A DNA stretch of 38,607 bases from positions 1 to 38,607 of the forward strand of contig CALJJQ010000035.1 of the NCBI GenBank assembly GCA_937973965.1, written 5' to 3'. The notes under the pieces were generated by a model. It was not told the DNA's origin. It did no database searches and was given only the letters and a program-made list of their open reading frames with translations. The stretch comes from an uncultured Calothrix sp. GTDB taxonomy: Bacteria > Cyanobacteriota > Cyanobacteriia > Cyanobacteriales > Nostocaceae. Every line of letters starts with the position of its first letter. Position 1 is the first letter of the stretch. Of the stretch, positions 16,790-26,070 are shown piece by piece. The position numbers and the translations under genes are program-made.

Positions 16790-18436
16790 ATGAATTGGTT
16801 ATTATCGCCATTTTCTCGATGGCCAAAAATTACCAGAGTCTTGAGTTTATCTTGTTTGTGTCTATTTTTAATCGTTAGTTGTAACTCCTCTCCCTCCTCC
16901 GATACCCTGGGGAATGGTGCTGCAACCAGCGATCGCATTGTGATTGGTACTACTAATAAACCCCGTACCCTTGACCCTGCGGATGCCTATGAAACTGGCT
17001 CCCTGGCTCTGATTTATAATATGAGCGATCGCTTATATACTTACAAGGGGGAAACTGCGGAAATTATCCCCCAATTGGCAACTGCTCTACCGCAAGTGGG
17101 TGCTGATGGTTTAACCTATACCATTCCTGTACGTCAGGGTGTGGTATTCCACGATGGCACAAAGTTTAACGCTGCGGCAATGGCCTTTAGTTTGGAACGA
17201 TTTATCAAAAATGGCGGGAAACCAGCTTTTTTATTGGGTGATATTGTAGACTCAGTAAAATCTACAGGCGAATACGAACTAACGATTAAACTCAAACAAC
17301 CCTTTGCTGCGTTTCCTTCCCTACTAGCCTTTTCCGGTGTTTGTGCGGTCTCTCCCCAAGCCTACGAAATCGGTGAAGGTAAATTTAACCCCAATAATTT
17401 TGTCGGTACAGGTCCCTACAAATTAACCCAATTTGCCACCGATCGGGTACAACTGGATGTTTTTGACCAATATTGGGGAAATAAACCAATTAATAACGGT
17501 ATCGTTTTGCAAATCCTGAGTAGTGGCGTAAATCTATACAACTCCTTCCAGAAAAAATCCATAGATGTCGCCGCCTTATCAATGGATGCCGATCAAATTC
17601 GCGCCCTCCGCAGCAAAGCCAAAACCGGAGCTTGGCAAGCGATCGCCAACAATGGTAGCGTTGTTTACTTCATGTCCGTCAACCGGAACCAAGAACCTTT
17701 AAACAACCCTGCTGTTAGACAAGCACTAGCAGCCATGTTCAATCGGACATTACTCCTAGAGCGGGTATTATACGGACAAGGACAGCCAGTTTATAGTATG
17801 ATACCCAATACCTTTGACGTGTATCAACCCGTATTCAAAGAAAAATACGGAGAATATGGGAACATCCCAGCAGCCAAAAAAATGTTAGAACAAGCTGGCT
17901 TTAGTCAAAAAAACCCCGCCAAAATCGAACTGTGGTATCGTTCCAACATTCCGACTACAACTTTAAACGCCACAGTTATTAAAGCGATCGCAGATAAAAC
18001 AATGGGTGGTCTACTAGACATCCAGACAATCGGGATTGACTCAACTACAATGTATCGCAATATCTCCAAAGGCGTGTATGCCACCACCCTATTAGAATGG
18101 TATCCCGACTTTTTAGACCCAGATAATTACGTCCAGCCCTTTTTACAATGCGAACAGGGAAATCCAGAAACCGGATGCGAAAAAGGCGGTAGCGTCTCCC
18201 AAGGGTCATTTTACTACAGCGATCGCATGAATAAACTAATTGAAGCCCAACGCCAAGAACAAGACCCCAGCAAACGCCGACAAATCTTCGCCGAAATCCA
18301 ACAAATCCTTGCCGAAGAAGTACCCTATATCCCCCTCTGGCAAGGACAAGATTACCTCTTTGCCCACAACGGAGTCAACGGAGTCAAACAAGACGCAAGT
18401 CAGTTGTTAATTTATAGCGGGATTAAAAAAACTTGA
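16790..18436 (+). CDS. ABC transporter substrate-binding lipoprotein, family 5 (oligopeptide/dipeptide type)
   Basis: The 548-residue product is a family-5 solute-binding protein (DppA/OppA class). A basic N-terminus, a hydrophobic stretch and a lipobox ending LIVSC place the lipid-modified cysteine at residue 31, so it is an anchored lipoprotein. Family motifs include TLDPADAYE, the IPQLATALP segment followed by GLTYTIPVRQGVVFHDG, FVGTGPYKL and the late EWYPDFLDPDNYVQPF. Length is typical. A DppB-type permease gene follows after a 338-bp gap. Family 5 proteins bind peptides, nickel or other ligands, so the substrate cannot be named. Confidence 0.92.
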   Translation: MNWLLSPFSRWPKITRVLSLSCLCLFLIVSCNSSPSSDTLGNGAATSDRIVIGTTNKPRTLDPADAYETGSLALIYNMSDRLYTYKGETAEIIPQLATALPQVGADGLTYTIPVRQGVVFHDGTKFNAAAMAFSLERFIKNGGKPAFLLGDIVDSVKSTGEYELTIKLKQPFAAFPSLLAFSGVCAVSPQAYEIGEGKFNPNNFVGTGPYKLTQFATDRVQLDVFDQYWGNKPINNGIVLQILSSGVNLYNSFQKKSIDVAALSMDADQIRALRSKAKTGAWQAIANNGSVVYFMSVNRNQEPLNNPAVRQALAAMFNRTLLLERVLYGQGQPVYSMIPNTFDVYQPVFKEKYGEYGNIPAAKKMLEQAGFSQKNPAKIELWYRSNIPTTTLNATVIKAIADKTMGGLLDIQTIGIDSTTMYRNISKGVYATTLLEWYPDFLDPDNYVQPFLQCEQGNPETGCEKGGSVSQGSFYYSDRMNKLIEAQRQEQDPSKRRQIFAEIQQILAEEVPYIPLWQGQDYLFAHNGVNGVKQDASQLLIYSGIKKT

Positions 18437-18774
18437 ATTTGAGGAGACAGGAGAAATCCTTGAACTGTCCATGCTTTCTACCCTCCGAAACAGAGCTTTT
18501 CCTTTAGATGCTTAATCCTTGAAGGTCAACAGTCACCTGTGAACCGTCAACAAACCAACAGCAAAATACATCAGCGTGCAAACTAAGTAGTCATCATGAA
18601 CTGCGTACACCAGGATGTATGAAAGTGATTTTTCCCCCACTCCCCACTCACTACTCCCTGATCTCAACGACAATTTTCACCACCCACTTAATAACTAATC
18701 AAAAACCTGTCCAGGAAAGTTTTCCAGAAGCATCAAACAACTCATTAGAGTAATCCAAAATCTAAAATCTAATC
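18437..18774. other. 338-bp gap between binding protein and permease genes
   Basis: No gene is visible. It contains GGTCAACAGTCACCTGTGAACC near 18524-18545, similar to the interior of the MITE-like elements. An STRR-like AATCCAAAATCTAAAATCTAA at 18752-18772 directly abuts the dppB-type start codon. The gap is long for an operon, so the two genes may be transcribed separately. Confidence 0.45.
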
Positions 18775-19803
18775 ATGTCCCGTTCTCAAGCCCTAACCTA
18801 CTACATAACCACCCGCTTATTATTAGCACCCTTACAAATCCTCACCATCGTCACAATGGTATTTTTGTTACTGCGAGTTGCAGCTGGCGACCCAGTAGAT
18901 GCTATTTTAGGTGTACGCGCTCCCGATGCAGCCAAAGAAGCCCTGCGCAAACAGCTTGGTTTAGATGCACCCTTGTGGTTACAGTACCTCAATTACCTAG
19001 GTAATCTCTTCTTCAAACTCGATTTAGGTAATTCCCTCACCAGCAGTGGTAAAGCCGTCTGGGAAATCATTGGAGAGCATTTTCCTGCAACAGCCGAATT
19101 AGCGATATCTAGCATTATTGTTGCTCTCGTTGTCGGTATTGGTGTGGGAATGCTGTCCGCATCCCGTCCCGGTACTAGTCTCGATGTGGGGGGTCGTCTA
19201 TTTGGCATTATTACCTATGCTTTACCGATGTTTTGGGCTGGAATGGTACTACAATTAATCTTTGCTGTTGGCTTAGATTTATTACCCCTGGGAACCAGAT
19301 TTCCAGCCACCTTAGCAACACCCCCCAACATCACCGGACTGTATACCATCGATAGCCTATTATCAGGTCAATTTATTCAATTTTTTACCGCCATCAAATA
19401 CCTAATCCTTCCCAGTTGTACCTTGGGAATTCTACTCAGTGGCATATTTGAACGCATTGTCCGGGTTAACCTGAAACAAACCCTCCTATCCGACTACGTA
19501 GAAGCCGCCAGAGCCAGAGGTATCCCCGAAAACAAAATTCTGGTCTCCCACGCCCTCAAAAATGCCCTCATCCCCGTGATTACAGTCCTGGGATTAACCT
19601 TTGCATCCCTACTCGGAGGAGCAATCCTCACCGAAGTCACCTTTTCTTGGCCAGGTTTAGCCAATCGTCTCTACGAAGCCATCCACGAACGGGATTATAC
19701 CACCGTCCAGGGCATCATGGTATTCTTTGGTACAATAGTCGTGATTGCAAGTATTTTAATTGATATTTTCAACGCTTACGTAGACCCACGTATTCGTTAT
19801 TAA
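18775..19803 (+). CDS. ABC transporter permease, DppB/OppB type
   Basis: The 342-residue inner-membrane permease of the dipeptide/oligopeptide/nickel class has about six membrane segments. The first (about 15-37) is followed by the family-typical periplasmic stretch AGDPVDAILG and KQLGLDAPLWLQYLNYLGNL. The ATPase-coupling EAA loop is clear at about 241-265 (DYVEAARARGIPENKILVSH then LKNALIPV), as is the C-terminal TEVTFSWPGLANRLYEAI motif. The gene stands downstream of a family-5 binding lipoprotein on the same strand. No DppC-like permease or ATPase follows; the next gene is on the opposite strand. Scattered peptide-transporter subunits are common in cyanobacteria. Confidence 0.92.
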   Translation: MSRSQALTYYITTRLLLAPLQILTIVTMVFLLLRVAAGDPVDAILGVRAPDAAKEALRKQLGLDAPLWLQYLNYLGNLFFKLDLGNSLTSSGKAVWEIIGEHFPATAELAISSIIVALVVGIGVGMLSASRPGTSLDVGGRLFGIITYALPMFWAGMVLQLIFAVGLDLLPLGTRFPATLATPPNITGLYTIDSLLSGQFIQFFTAIKYLILPSCTLGILLSGIFERIVRVNLKQTLLSDYVEAARARGIPENKILVSHALKNALIPVITVLGLTFASLLGGAILTEVTFSWPGLANRLYEAIHERDYTTVQGIMVFFGTIVVIASILIDIFNAYVDPRIRY

Positions 19804-19860
19804 TTTTAGTTTTGAGATTTTGGATTTTGGGTGTTGCTGAATCCATGTATGAAATTAAAA

Positions 19861-21978
19861 TTAATCACAGCATAACATCCGAGATTCCACCTCAGCCCAT
19901 CCTTGCTTCGACAAACTAACCGCAGCTTGCTGACAACGCACAATCAAAGCGTTGACATACAAATAATTTGTTAAAGCAGCTGATTCTGCTGGGGATAAAT
20001 TTAACAAATCAGAATTAAGCTGTAATCCCGTCATCCAAGTTTGGGCAATCCGTAAATTGAAACCTTGATGTACCTTGTAGGAATCATTGGTACGCGGGGC
20101 ACGACTCCATAGTACCCCTAAATTATTCATCAAACGGTTAAAATCCACCCTGGGTAAGATTTGGGAACGACTTAATTCGTCGGCGATCGCATGGTTCAAA
20201 GCCTGTTCTAAAGCTCGTTTAGGGGTTGCTGGTCGCATGGGGGTACGACTGGAATTGAGCGCTCTCACGTAACTGGGATTGGCAACTCTAGCTAACTCTA
20301 ATACCCGTGTCATTTCCAAAATATCGGCTAAACGGGGACTAAGTAATGTCACCAATTCCAGGCTAGCATCTTTCCCTGTTCCCAAAAATAAAGCCACAGC
20401 TCGTTGGGTGAGCGGGGAAAATTCCGATCTACCCCCTTGGGAAATCTCCATCACCCATTTTATTAATCCTTGCAGTTTCGGTGTATGCAAATACCCCCGT
20501 GCTTTGACCTCCATCATCATTAAAAATTCATCTACACCCCGACGCATTAATCCTGCAACTAACAGGAAAACCTCATACCAACGTTTATCTAGTAAATGTA
20601 AATTCACCAAGTTTGCGACTTCGTGATTATCGGTAATATATTGGGCTGTTAAATATTCCTGTAAAGATAAATGGCAAAAAGAATATATATCTATGGCCCT
20701 CTCCGCCAATATACCCTGTTGAACCGCGATCGCATTTAAAATTTCTTCCCCATTTAAATACTGAGGTACGTTTAAATTATTACTAATAAAATTTTTAATG
20801 TCACGGGTAATCTCCCATCGCGGGAAAAATAATTGGTCTTGTTTAAATCCTTTGTAGGCAATATCAGCTAATAAAATTTCCTCTAATTCCGTACTCAATC
20901 CTTTATATATTTCCTCCCGCATAATGCGCTTCTCTGCCGCCCATGTTTCCAATAAAATTCTTAATGCTTGTCGATATAAAGCACTTTTTTTATTGGCAAA
21001 ATGTTGGGAATGGTCATAAACTAAACATAAAAAAGTTAGCAATAAAGGTGTATTTGCCAACTCCTTCGCCCCACTATTTTCTGGCTGTTGTAAAATTTCC
21101 CAACACTTTTGGGCAGTTCCAAACCGTTTATCATTCTCCGATTGGAACCAATTAGAAATAAATTGTTTAATTTGCGTATTATCAAACTCCGCCATTGCCA
21201 CATCGGTAAAACGTTGAAAATAACTCCGATATGCCGCAATCCGACATGACACAATAAATCGATTCTGATGGTATTGATCACAAAAATTCTCTATCACCTC
21301 CATCACCCTCGACACATTTTTGACAGGGACTTCATCTAAACCATCAAATAAAATTAATAACCGTCCATCTGCCAATAACTTCTGGGTAGACTCTTCTGCG
21401 TAGGGTAAACCACAAATCTTAAATTCCTCAATAATTGCCTGAACAAGATCAATTTTTGCCGAAGTAAATCGCTTCAATTCTAAAAACACCGGAATACATT
21501 CATGCTGATAAGCACCATTTTTTCCCTTCAGTGCTTCCAAACCTATTTTCCGTAAAAATGTTGACTTCCCTACCCCCGGACCACCCAAAACCATTAAATA
21601 CTGCTTCTGGTTCGCAACCTCAATACCAGAGACCTTAATCGCATTCCGGGGTTGAAAACTACGATTCTCCCGATAAGCTCTTTCTAAACTTTCAACGGAC
21701 TCCAACCGTCGCACATCATTATTTTCTAAAAAAAATACCGTGATATATGTCGATTCTAACGCCACTGGTTCCCGCATCCCTAACACTTTTAAGCGACAAT
21801 GGCGTTCGGCGTAATTTTTGACATACTGCTGGGAAGCTTCATATACTAACTGCTGCATTTTCCGATCCAGCAGTCTTTGCAATTTTGCCACACTCTTCCA
21901 AGTCTTCTCAATCAAAATTGTCGCCAGAAATTTACCTGCTTCCTTGCCAATTTCGGTTGTTAAACTTTCTACGGTCAT
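19861..21978 (-). CDS. NACHT-domain NTPase (STAND family)
   Basis: The 705-residue protein has a helical N-terminal region (1-110) and a NACHT ATPase core. Walker A is GGPGVGKST at 132-140 and the NACHT-type Walker B is LLILFDGLDE at 207-216, followed by the sensor FIVSCR around 242. Helical regions include FCHLSLQEYLTAQYI. The C-terminal 200 residues (about 500-705) are helical and I do not recognise a sensor-repeat family in them. NACHT proteins are signalling switches, and some bacterial ones are anti-phage defence proteins. I chose ATG 21978 over an upstream TTG because it is a canonical start preceded by AGGT. It runs opposite to the permease gene on its left. Confidence 0.85.
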   Translation of the reverse strand: MTVESLTTEIGKEAGKFLATILIEKTWKSVAKLQRLLDRKMQQLVYEASQQYVKNYAERHCRLKVLGMREPVALESTYITVFFLENNDVRRLESVESLERAYRENRSFQPRNAIKVSGIEVANQKQYLMVLGGPGVGKSTFLRKIGLEALKGKNGAYQHECIPVFLELKRFTSAKIDLVQAIIEEFKICGLPYAEESTQKLLADGRLLILFDGLDEVPVKNVSRVMEVIENFCDQYHQNRFIVSCRIAAYRSYFQRFTDVAMAEFDNTQIKQFISNWFQSENDKRFGTAQKCWEILQQPENSGAKELANTPLLLTFLCLVYDHSQHFANKKSALYRQALRILLETWAAEKRIMREEIYKGLSTELEEILLADIAYKGFKQDQLFFPRWEITRDIKNFISNNLNVPQYLNGEEILNAIAVQQGILAERAIDIYSFCHLSLQEYLTAQYITDNHEVANLVNLHLLDKRWYEVFLLVAGLMRRGVDEFLMMMEVKARGYLHTPKLQGLIKWVMEISQGGRSEFSPLTQRAVALFLGTGKDASLELVTLLSPRLADILEMTRVLELARVANPSYVRALNSSRTPMRPATPKRALEQALNHAIADELSRSQILPRVDFNRLMNNLGVLWSRAPRTNDSYKVHQGFNLRIAQTWMTGLQLNSDLLNLSPAESAALTNYLYVNALIVRCQQAAVSLSKQGWAEVESRMLCCD

Positions 21979-22182
21979 ATGCCATACCTGGTTAAGTATA
22001 ATTTCTGAATCAAGCCCGTGGGTGAACAATCCGGAAAAGTGTCACAATGTCATAAAAAGTACTCTTGATAGTTGAATTACCTATTGCCTATTACCTTTTA
22101 TCCAGCAGAAGCCAAAGACTTATCCCTGTCAACTCTAAGTATAATTTTATCCGTAGAAATAAATATATATCTGTAGATAATG

Positions 22183-22215
22183 AAAAAAACAAGCTGATGT
22201 TTAACAACCAACTTG
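22183..22215 (-). terminator. Intrinsic terminator of the coiled-coil membrane protein gene
   Basis: Read leftward, a 9-bp stem (two G-U pairs, 8-base loop, 22215-22190) is followed directly by seven U (22189-22183). It lies 47 bases past the stop of the gene at 22262-23092. It separates that gene's transcript from the NACHT gene further left. Confidence 0.75.
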
Positions 22216-22261
22216 CTCGATCAATTTATTATTTACTTGATAAAAAATACAATACATTTAT

Positions 22262-23092
22262 TTACATGTATCGACCTTCATTATGGGTAGGGGAATCATA
22301 GTACACTTGAAAGCGATCGCTTGTTTGCTTAGAGGAAGCAACAGCAACCGGAGTTGTTGCCTGAAGATGATTTTGCATCTGTTGCATTTTCTCCATCATC
22401 AGCCGCATTTGCTGTTGTAATTCTTCAAACTCTTCGCTGGTAATGGATGTATTCGTTACAGGTTGATGGTGGGGCTGATTAGTGTTCACTTGGCTGCTAG
22501 GTGCATACCTCATATATGTTTGGGATGCAGCAACACTGGAAGCCACATCCAGTGCAGAGTTAACTCGACCATGACTGCGATCGCGAACCGGAACTGGTAA
22601 GCTGGGAGTAATCACCTTGGGTTGAATTACGGTCGCAGTTTGAGCTACCACCGGTTGAGAAACGGCTTGTGCAAAACTTGGTTCACCCATAGTCCGATCA
22701 AAGGGAACTTCTTCATCTAAAAATCCCGTTAATCCAGATATTTGCAAGCGGGATTCCGACATCTTGAGTTCCTTCAACAAAGCATCTTTCTCGCTTAAAG
22801 TTTCCTCCAACAAAGAAATCTGACTAGTTAGTTTTTCCGAATGACGTGCTGAACTTCGCCACCCACCAATTGCCGCAGCAGCAACTCCCGTTCCTAAGCT
22901 CAACAGCGTTACTAATCCCACATAGGGAGGAGCAATATCTCTTAAGCGACCATCGAAAATCGGTTCTTCTTCAAAGCGGATATTGACTGGTTTATCTCCT
23001 AGTACAGCCAAAGGCGAACTCATCAGGGAAAAAACAGCTGCGGACGCAATCACAGGGGGTAAAACGAATTTTCGCAGTGCAGGTAAGCTCAT
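22262..23092 (-). CDS. Membrane protein with coiled coil and C-terminal extension, unknown function
   Basis: The 276-residue protein begins MSLPALRKFVLPPVIASAAV, with an N-terminal hydrophobic segment (about 8-27) that could be a signal peptide or anchor. A second hydrophobic segment lies at about 57-78 (YVGLVTLLSLGTGVAAAAIG) and a coiled coil at about 82-115 (EKLTSQISLLEETLSEKDALLKEL). A Pro/Val/Gln-rich linker, a second helix rich in Met and Gln (about 222-246, EEFEELQQQMRLMMEKMQQM) and a disordered tail follow. I preferred ATG 23092 to an upstream start because the 28 extra residues look non-coding. I cannot name it; it resembles conserved hypothetical proteins of cyanobacteria. It has its own terminator. 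Confidence 0.7.
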   Translation of the reverse strand: MSLPALRKFVLPPVIASAAVFSLMSSPLAVLGDKPVNIRFEEEPIFDGRLRDIAPPYVGLVTLLSLGTGVAAAAIGGWRSSARHSEKLTSQISLLEETLSEKDALLKELKMSESRLQISGLTGFLDEEVPFDRTMGEPSFAQAVSQPVVAQTATVIQPKVITPSLPVPVRDRSHGRVNSALDVASSVAASQTYMRYAPSSQVNTNQPHHQPVTNTSITSEEFEELQQQMRLMMEKMQQMQNHLQATTPVAVASSKQTSDRFQVYYDSPTHNEGRYM

Positions 23093-23176
23093 ATTTGTAT
23101 TTTTTGAGAGATTTTTTGTGAAATCCAATACTAAGTATATATCGCAGCGCCCCAAGAGATAAAGTATAAACTTCAT

Positions 23177-23811
23177 CTCCTAAAGATAGTATTCCATAGT
23201 GATCTGATTAACTGCGTCTATACATAATAATCTAATTGTTATATGTTTCATTTTCAATCCATAAAGCATAAAGTTGTCAATACTAAAATTGAAATTTTAG
23301 TAAATTCACGGTGATGGACGTAGGGTGAAATTGCATGAAAGCAGTAGATGTGCAACCTGTATTCGTAAGGTTAACGGTTAGGAGAAGACAATAAACAGGA
23401 AGCAGGAGTTATATCCTCCTGCTACCCCTGCTCTAGAATTTTGACTTTATTTACTCGTCCTCAATGTTCCTGAGAATCAGCAGGTAGCAAGTAGCACACA
23501 AGGGCTGTATTGCCAATCGGAGTGACAGAAAAAGTTTGATGTCACCCTGTTTTGGATGAATTAGTCACTGCAAAAATACAGCAATAAAAGCAATTATTGA
23601 TTGATTATGGGCAAAAAGCTCATATTTTAGGGATAAAAAAGACTTTAAGTACTTTTAACTCCCTCTGTTGTATTCTGAATCCTGTATCCTGTCTCCCGTC
23701 TCCCACCACATAATTAATTTTGTGTTCATATGGAAATTTAGCATTTTCGATGTTATATTGATTAAACCTAGTAGTGTGTTTAAATAAAAAAACTGATTTC
23801 TGGAAGCAACA
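23177..23811. other. About 635-bp gap before rpsT
   Basis: No gene is visible. A hairpin with an 8-bp stem (AGCAGGAG at 23401-23408, CTCCTGCT at 23416-23423) lies here without a U-tract. Pyrimidine-rich TCCTGTATCCTGTCTCCCGT (about 23680-23699) is of a type common in Nostocales spacers. The region should hold divergent promoters for the leftward gene and rpsT. Confidence 0.45.
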
Positions 23812-24111
23812 GTGGCAAATTCAAAATCTGCACTCAAACGCGCAAAAATCGCTGAACGTAATCGATTACGCAATAAATCCTACAAGTCCGCAGTGCGGAC
23901 ACTGATGAAGAAATGTTTCACCTCTGTAGATGCCTATCTATCAGAACCAACACCTGACCTAGAAAAAGAGGTCGCAATCCACATGTCGGAAGCTTATAGC
24001 AAAATAGATAAGGCTGTAAAGCGCGGTGTGTTGCACCCCAATAATGGTGCAAGAAAGAAATCACAGTTGGCGCGACGACTGAAGGCAGCAACTTCTCAAG
24101 CAAGTGCGTAG
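23812..24111 (+). CDS. rpsT: Ribosomal protein bS20
   Basis: The 99-residue basic protein of the small ribosomal subunit binds 16S rRNA early in assembly. Diagnostic stretches are [20 protein letters not shown] at the N-terminus, SAVRTLMKK, and the C-terminal [20 protein letters not shown]. Length is normal for cyanobacterial bS20. Translation starts at GTG, preceded by a GGAAG ribosome binding site. It is the first gene of the rpsT-tatD-rpoB-rpoC1-rpoC2 arrangement known from cyanobacteria. A 16-bp palindrome (AAGTCTTCCAAGACTT, 24147-24162) lies between it and tatD. Confidence 0.96.
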   Translation: MANSKSALKRAKIAERNRLRNKSYKSAVRTLMKKCFTSVDAYLSEPTPDLEKEVAIHMSEAYSKIDKAVKRGVLHPNNGARKKSQLARRLKAATSQASA

Positions 24112-24202
24112 GTTTCGATAGATTTGTGTGAGGAAGTAGCTTTTGCAAGTCTTCCAAGACTTATGGGCGAGTAGCAGTTAGAAAATAATTGTTTCCGGGA
24201 AA

Positions 24203-24991
24203 ATGCAGCTAATTGATACTCACGTTCACCTGAACTTCGATATTTTTCAACCCGATTTATTGGAAGTGCGATCGCGGTGGTTGGAAGCAGGTGTGATCCG
24301 TCTGGTTCATTCCTGTGTAGAACCATCGGAATACGAAAGCATAAAGGCGATAGCTAGTCAATTTCCCGAAGTGAGTTTTGCGATTGGTTTACATCCCCTA
24401 GATGCCAGTAAGTGGGACTCAAGTATGGGGAAACAGGTCAAAAAGTTGGCAAGTTCCCATCCCAAAGTAGTGGCTATAGGTGAAACAGGGTTGGACTTTT
24501 ACAAAGCTGACAACATTCAAGAACAGTTAACCGCCTTTGCTGACCAGATTGAAATCGCCTGTGAATTAAATCTACCTTTGATTATTCATTGTCGTGATGC
24601 TGCATCCCAGGTTCACCAGGTGTTGCAAAGTCATAAAGCCACTGCTGGAGAAAGGTTACGGGGAGTTATGCATTGTTGGGGAGGCAATCCGGAAGAAACT
24701 CAATGGTTTCTAGATTTAGGCTTTTATATCAGCTTTAGCGGTACAGTCACCTTTAAAAATGCCCACCCCATCCATGCTAGCGCCCAAATGGTTCCCAGTG
24801 ATCGCTTGTTAATTGAAACGGACTGTCCCTTTCTTGCTCCCGTTCCCAAACGTGGACAAAAACGGAATGAGCCAGCCTATGTTCAGTATGTAGCCGAACA
24901 CATTGCCCTCCTGCGCCAAACCTCTGTTGAGGAGATTAGCCAGCAAACAACCCTTAACGCCTGTAAAGTATTTGGATTATCCCTGACTTGA
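24203..24991 (+). CDS. tatD: TatD family metal-dependent DNase/hydrolase
   Basis: The 262-residue TIM-barrel metallohydrolase has the TatD metal ligands in order: His7 and His9 (DTHVHL), Glu94 ([10 protein letters not shown]), His129 ([10 protein letters not shown]), His157 (GVMHCWGG) and Asp207 ([15 protein letters not shown]). Family members are 3'-5' nucleases linked to DNA repair and quality control. The length is typical. It starts 91 bases after rpsT and may share its transcript. A 1.08-kb gap separates it from rpoB. The link to the RNA polymerase genes is positional and conserved in cyanobacteria, not known to be functional. Confidence 0.94.
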   Translation: MQLIDTHVHLNFDIFQPDLLEVRSRWLEAGVIRLVHSCVEPSEYESIKAIASQFPEVSFAIGLHPLDASKWDSSMGKQVKKLASSHPKVVAIGETGLDFYKADNIQEQLTAFADQIEIACELNLPLIIHCRDAASQVHQVLQSHKATAGERLRGVMHCWGGNPEETQWFLDLGFYISFSGTVTFKNAHPIHASAQMVPSDRLLIETDCPFLAPVPKRGQKRNEPAYVQYVAEHIALLRQTSVEEISQQTTLNACKVFGLSLT

Positions 24992-26070
24992 TGGGACTAT
25001 CAGCGCTTACAGAAGCAAAAAGGTAAACAGCAGTACACTTTCATGGGAAATATGCTATGATCTATTTCTCCTAAATTGGAAAGTTTGCGCCATAATTAGT
25101 AAGGTACTATTATCTAGGTTGGATCAGAAAGGCATATTTACGTCAAAGCGCCTCCCTTGTTTGAGAAATATAGTCTCTAATTGGTAGATCGTTTGTGACT
25201 TGCCCAAATCCTGATTCAGCTAGATATCTAGTGGCCATATCGTAAATGACCGCTTTTGCCCTGTTTAACCATTTATCTGTAGAAAAATCTATAGCAAATT
25301 TTCAGATTCTTTTATTGCTTGACGATAGGTAAATGACTCACCCAAAGTCACTTGAATTGCATCCACAACTACTTTCAGCTTCAACCATCCAGATTAATTA
25401 GTTGTTAGCCTTGATTGTGATTTCATTGAATCTTAACTTCGGCAGTGACCAAATTACCCTGTCTGTACAGAGGGTAAATAATCACATCAAAAAGTTTCGC
25501 AAACTGGCAGATAGCACATTGGGAGGATAAGTGAACCAAAAAAACCAAAGCCATGCACCTAGGGGTAAGCGAGGTAAACATTAGCTTTGACCAAGCAGAC
25601 ACAAACTAGAAATATTCTGACAAACAAATCCAGTATCAGCCTACCAAAAACTATATTAGGTTCGGATACTAGATTTTTTCTGCTTAGAAACCTTATTTTT
25701 CTGGTTTTAATTACCTACCCATTAGGTTCTAATCTTCTCACGTTCACACGTGAAAATCCAGATATCTCGATCACAGCATTAGTTAAGATTATTCCGATTT
25801 ACAAACAAGCATTCCGAGTAAATCATTACCAAATCAATGCGGAATTATAAGTAGTAGAGCAAAATTAATTTGACATTCCGAAACGCTGAAATCCTTGTGA
25901 TTGCTTCGTTCCTCGCGATGACAATACATAACATATTTAATTTTGCACTAGCACTTACTCCAGTCTGAAAGAAGGTATTTGCCGAAACAATTCCAGTCAA
26001 AAATCCTTTTCAGACGGATACTCCGGGTGTCCCCAAGAGCAAAATCAACCAGGTTGACAAAGGTAGAAGC
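24992..26070. other. 1079-bp non-coding leader region before rpoB
   Basis: No full gene is seen. It contains a possible protein-coding remnant on the minus strand (25143-25393), an inverted repeat TTCACACGTGAA near 25745, and the motif GATTGCTTCGTTCCTCGCGA (about 25899-25918), which resembles a sequence often repeated in Nostocales genomes. The rpoB promoter and any autoregulatory leader must lie here, but I could not place them. Confidence 0.5.
25143..25393 (-). pseudogene. Possible frameshifted gene remnant, unidentified
   Basis: Read leftward, one frame (25393-25289) gives KVVVDAIQVTLGESFTYRQA and ends at a TAG. An overlapping frame (25301-25143) gives DFSTDKWLNRAKAVIYDMAT, then RYLAESGFGQVTNDLPIRDY, ending at TGA. 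Both have protein-like composition and would join across a frameshift near 25295. I do not recognise the protein. Open frames of this size also occur by chance. Confidence 0.3.

Noticed and set aside
25587-25850. 87-codon frame starting with TTG upstream of rpoB
   Set aside because: Non-ATG start, no ribosome binding site, and a composition typical of AT-rich spacer; too weak to call a gene.
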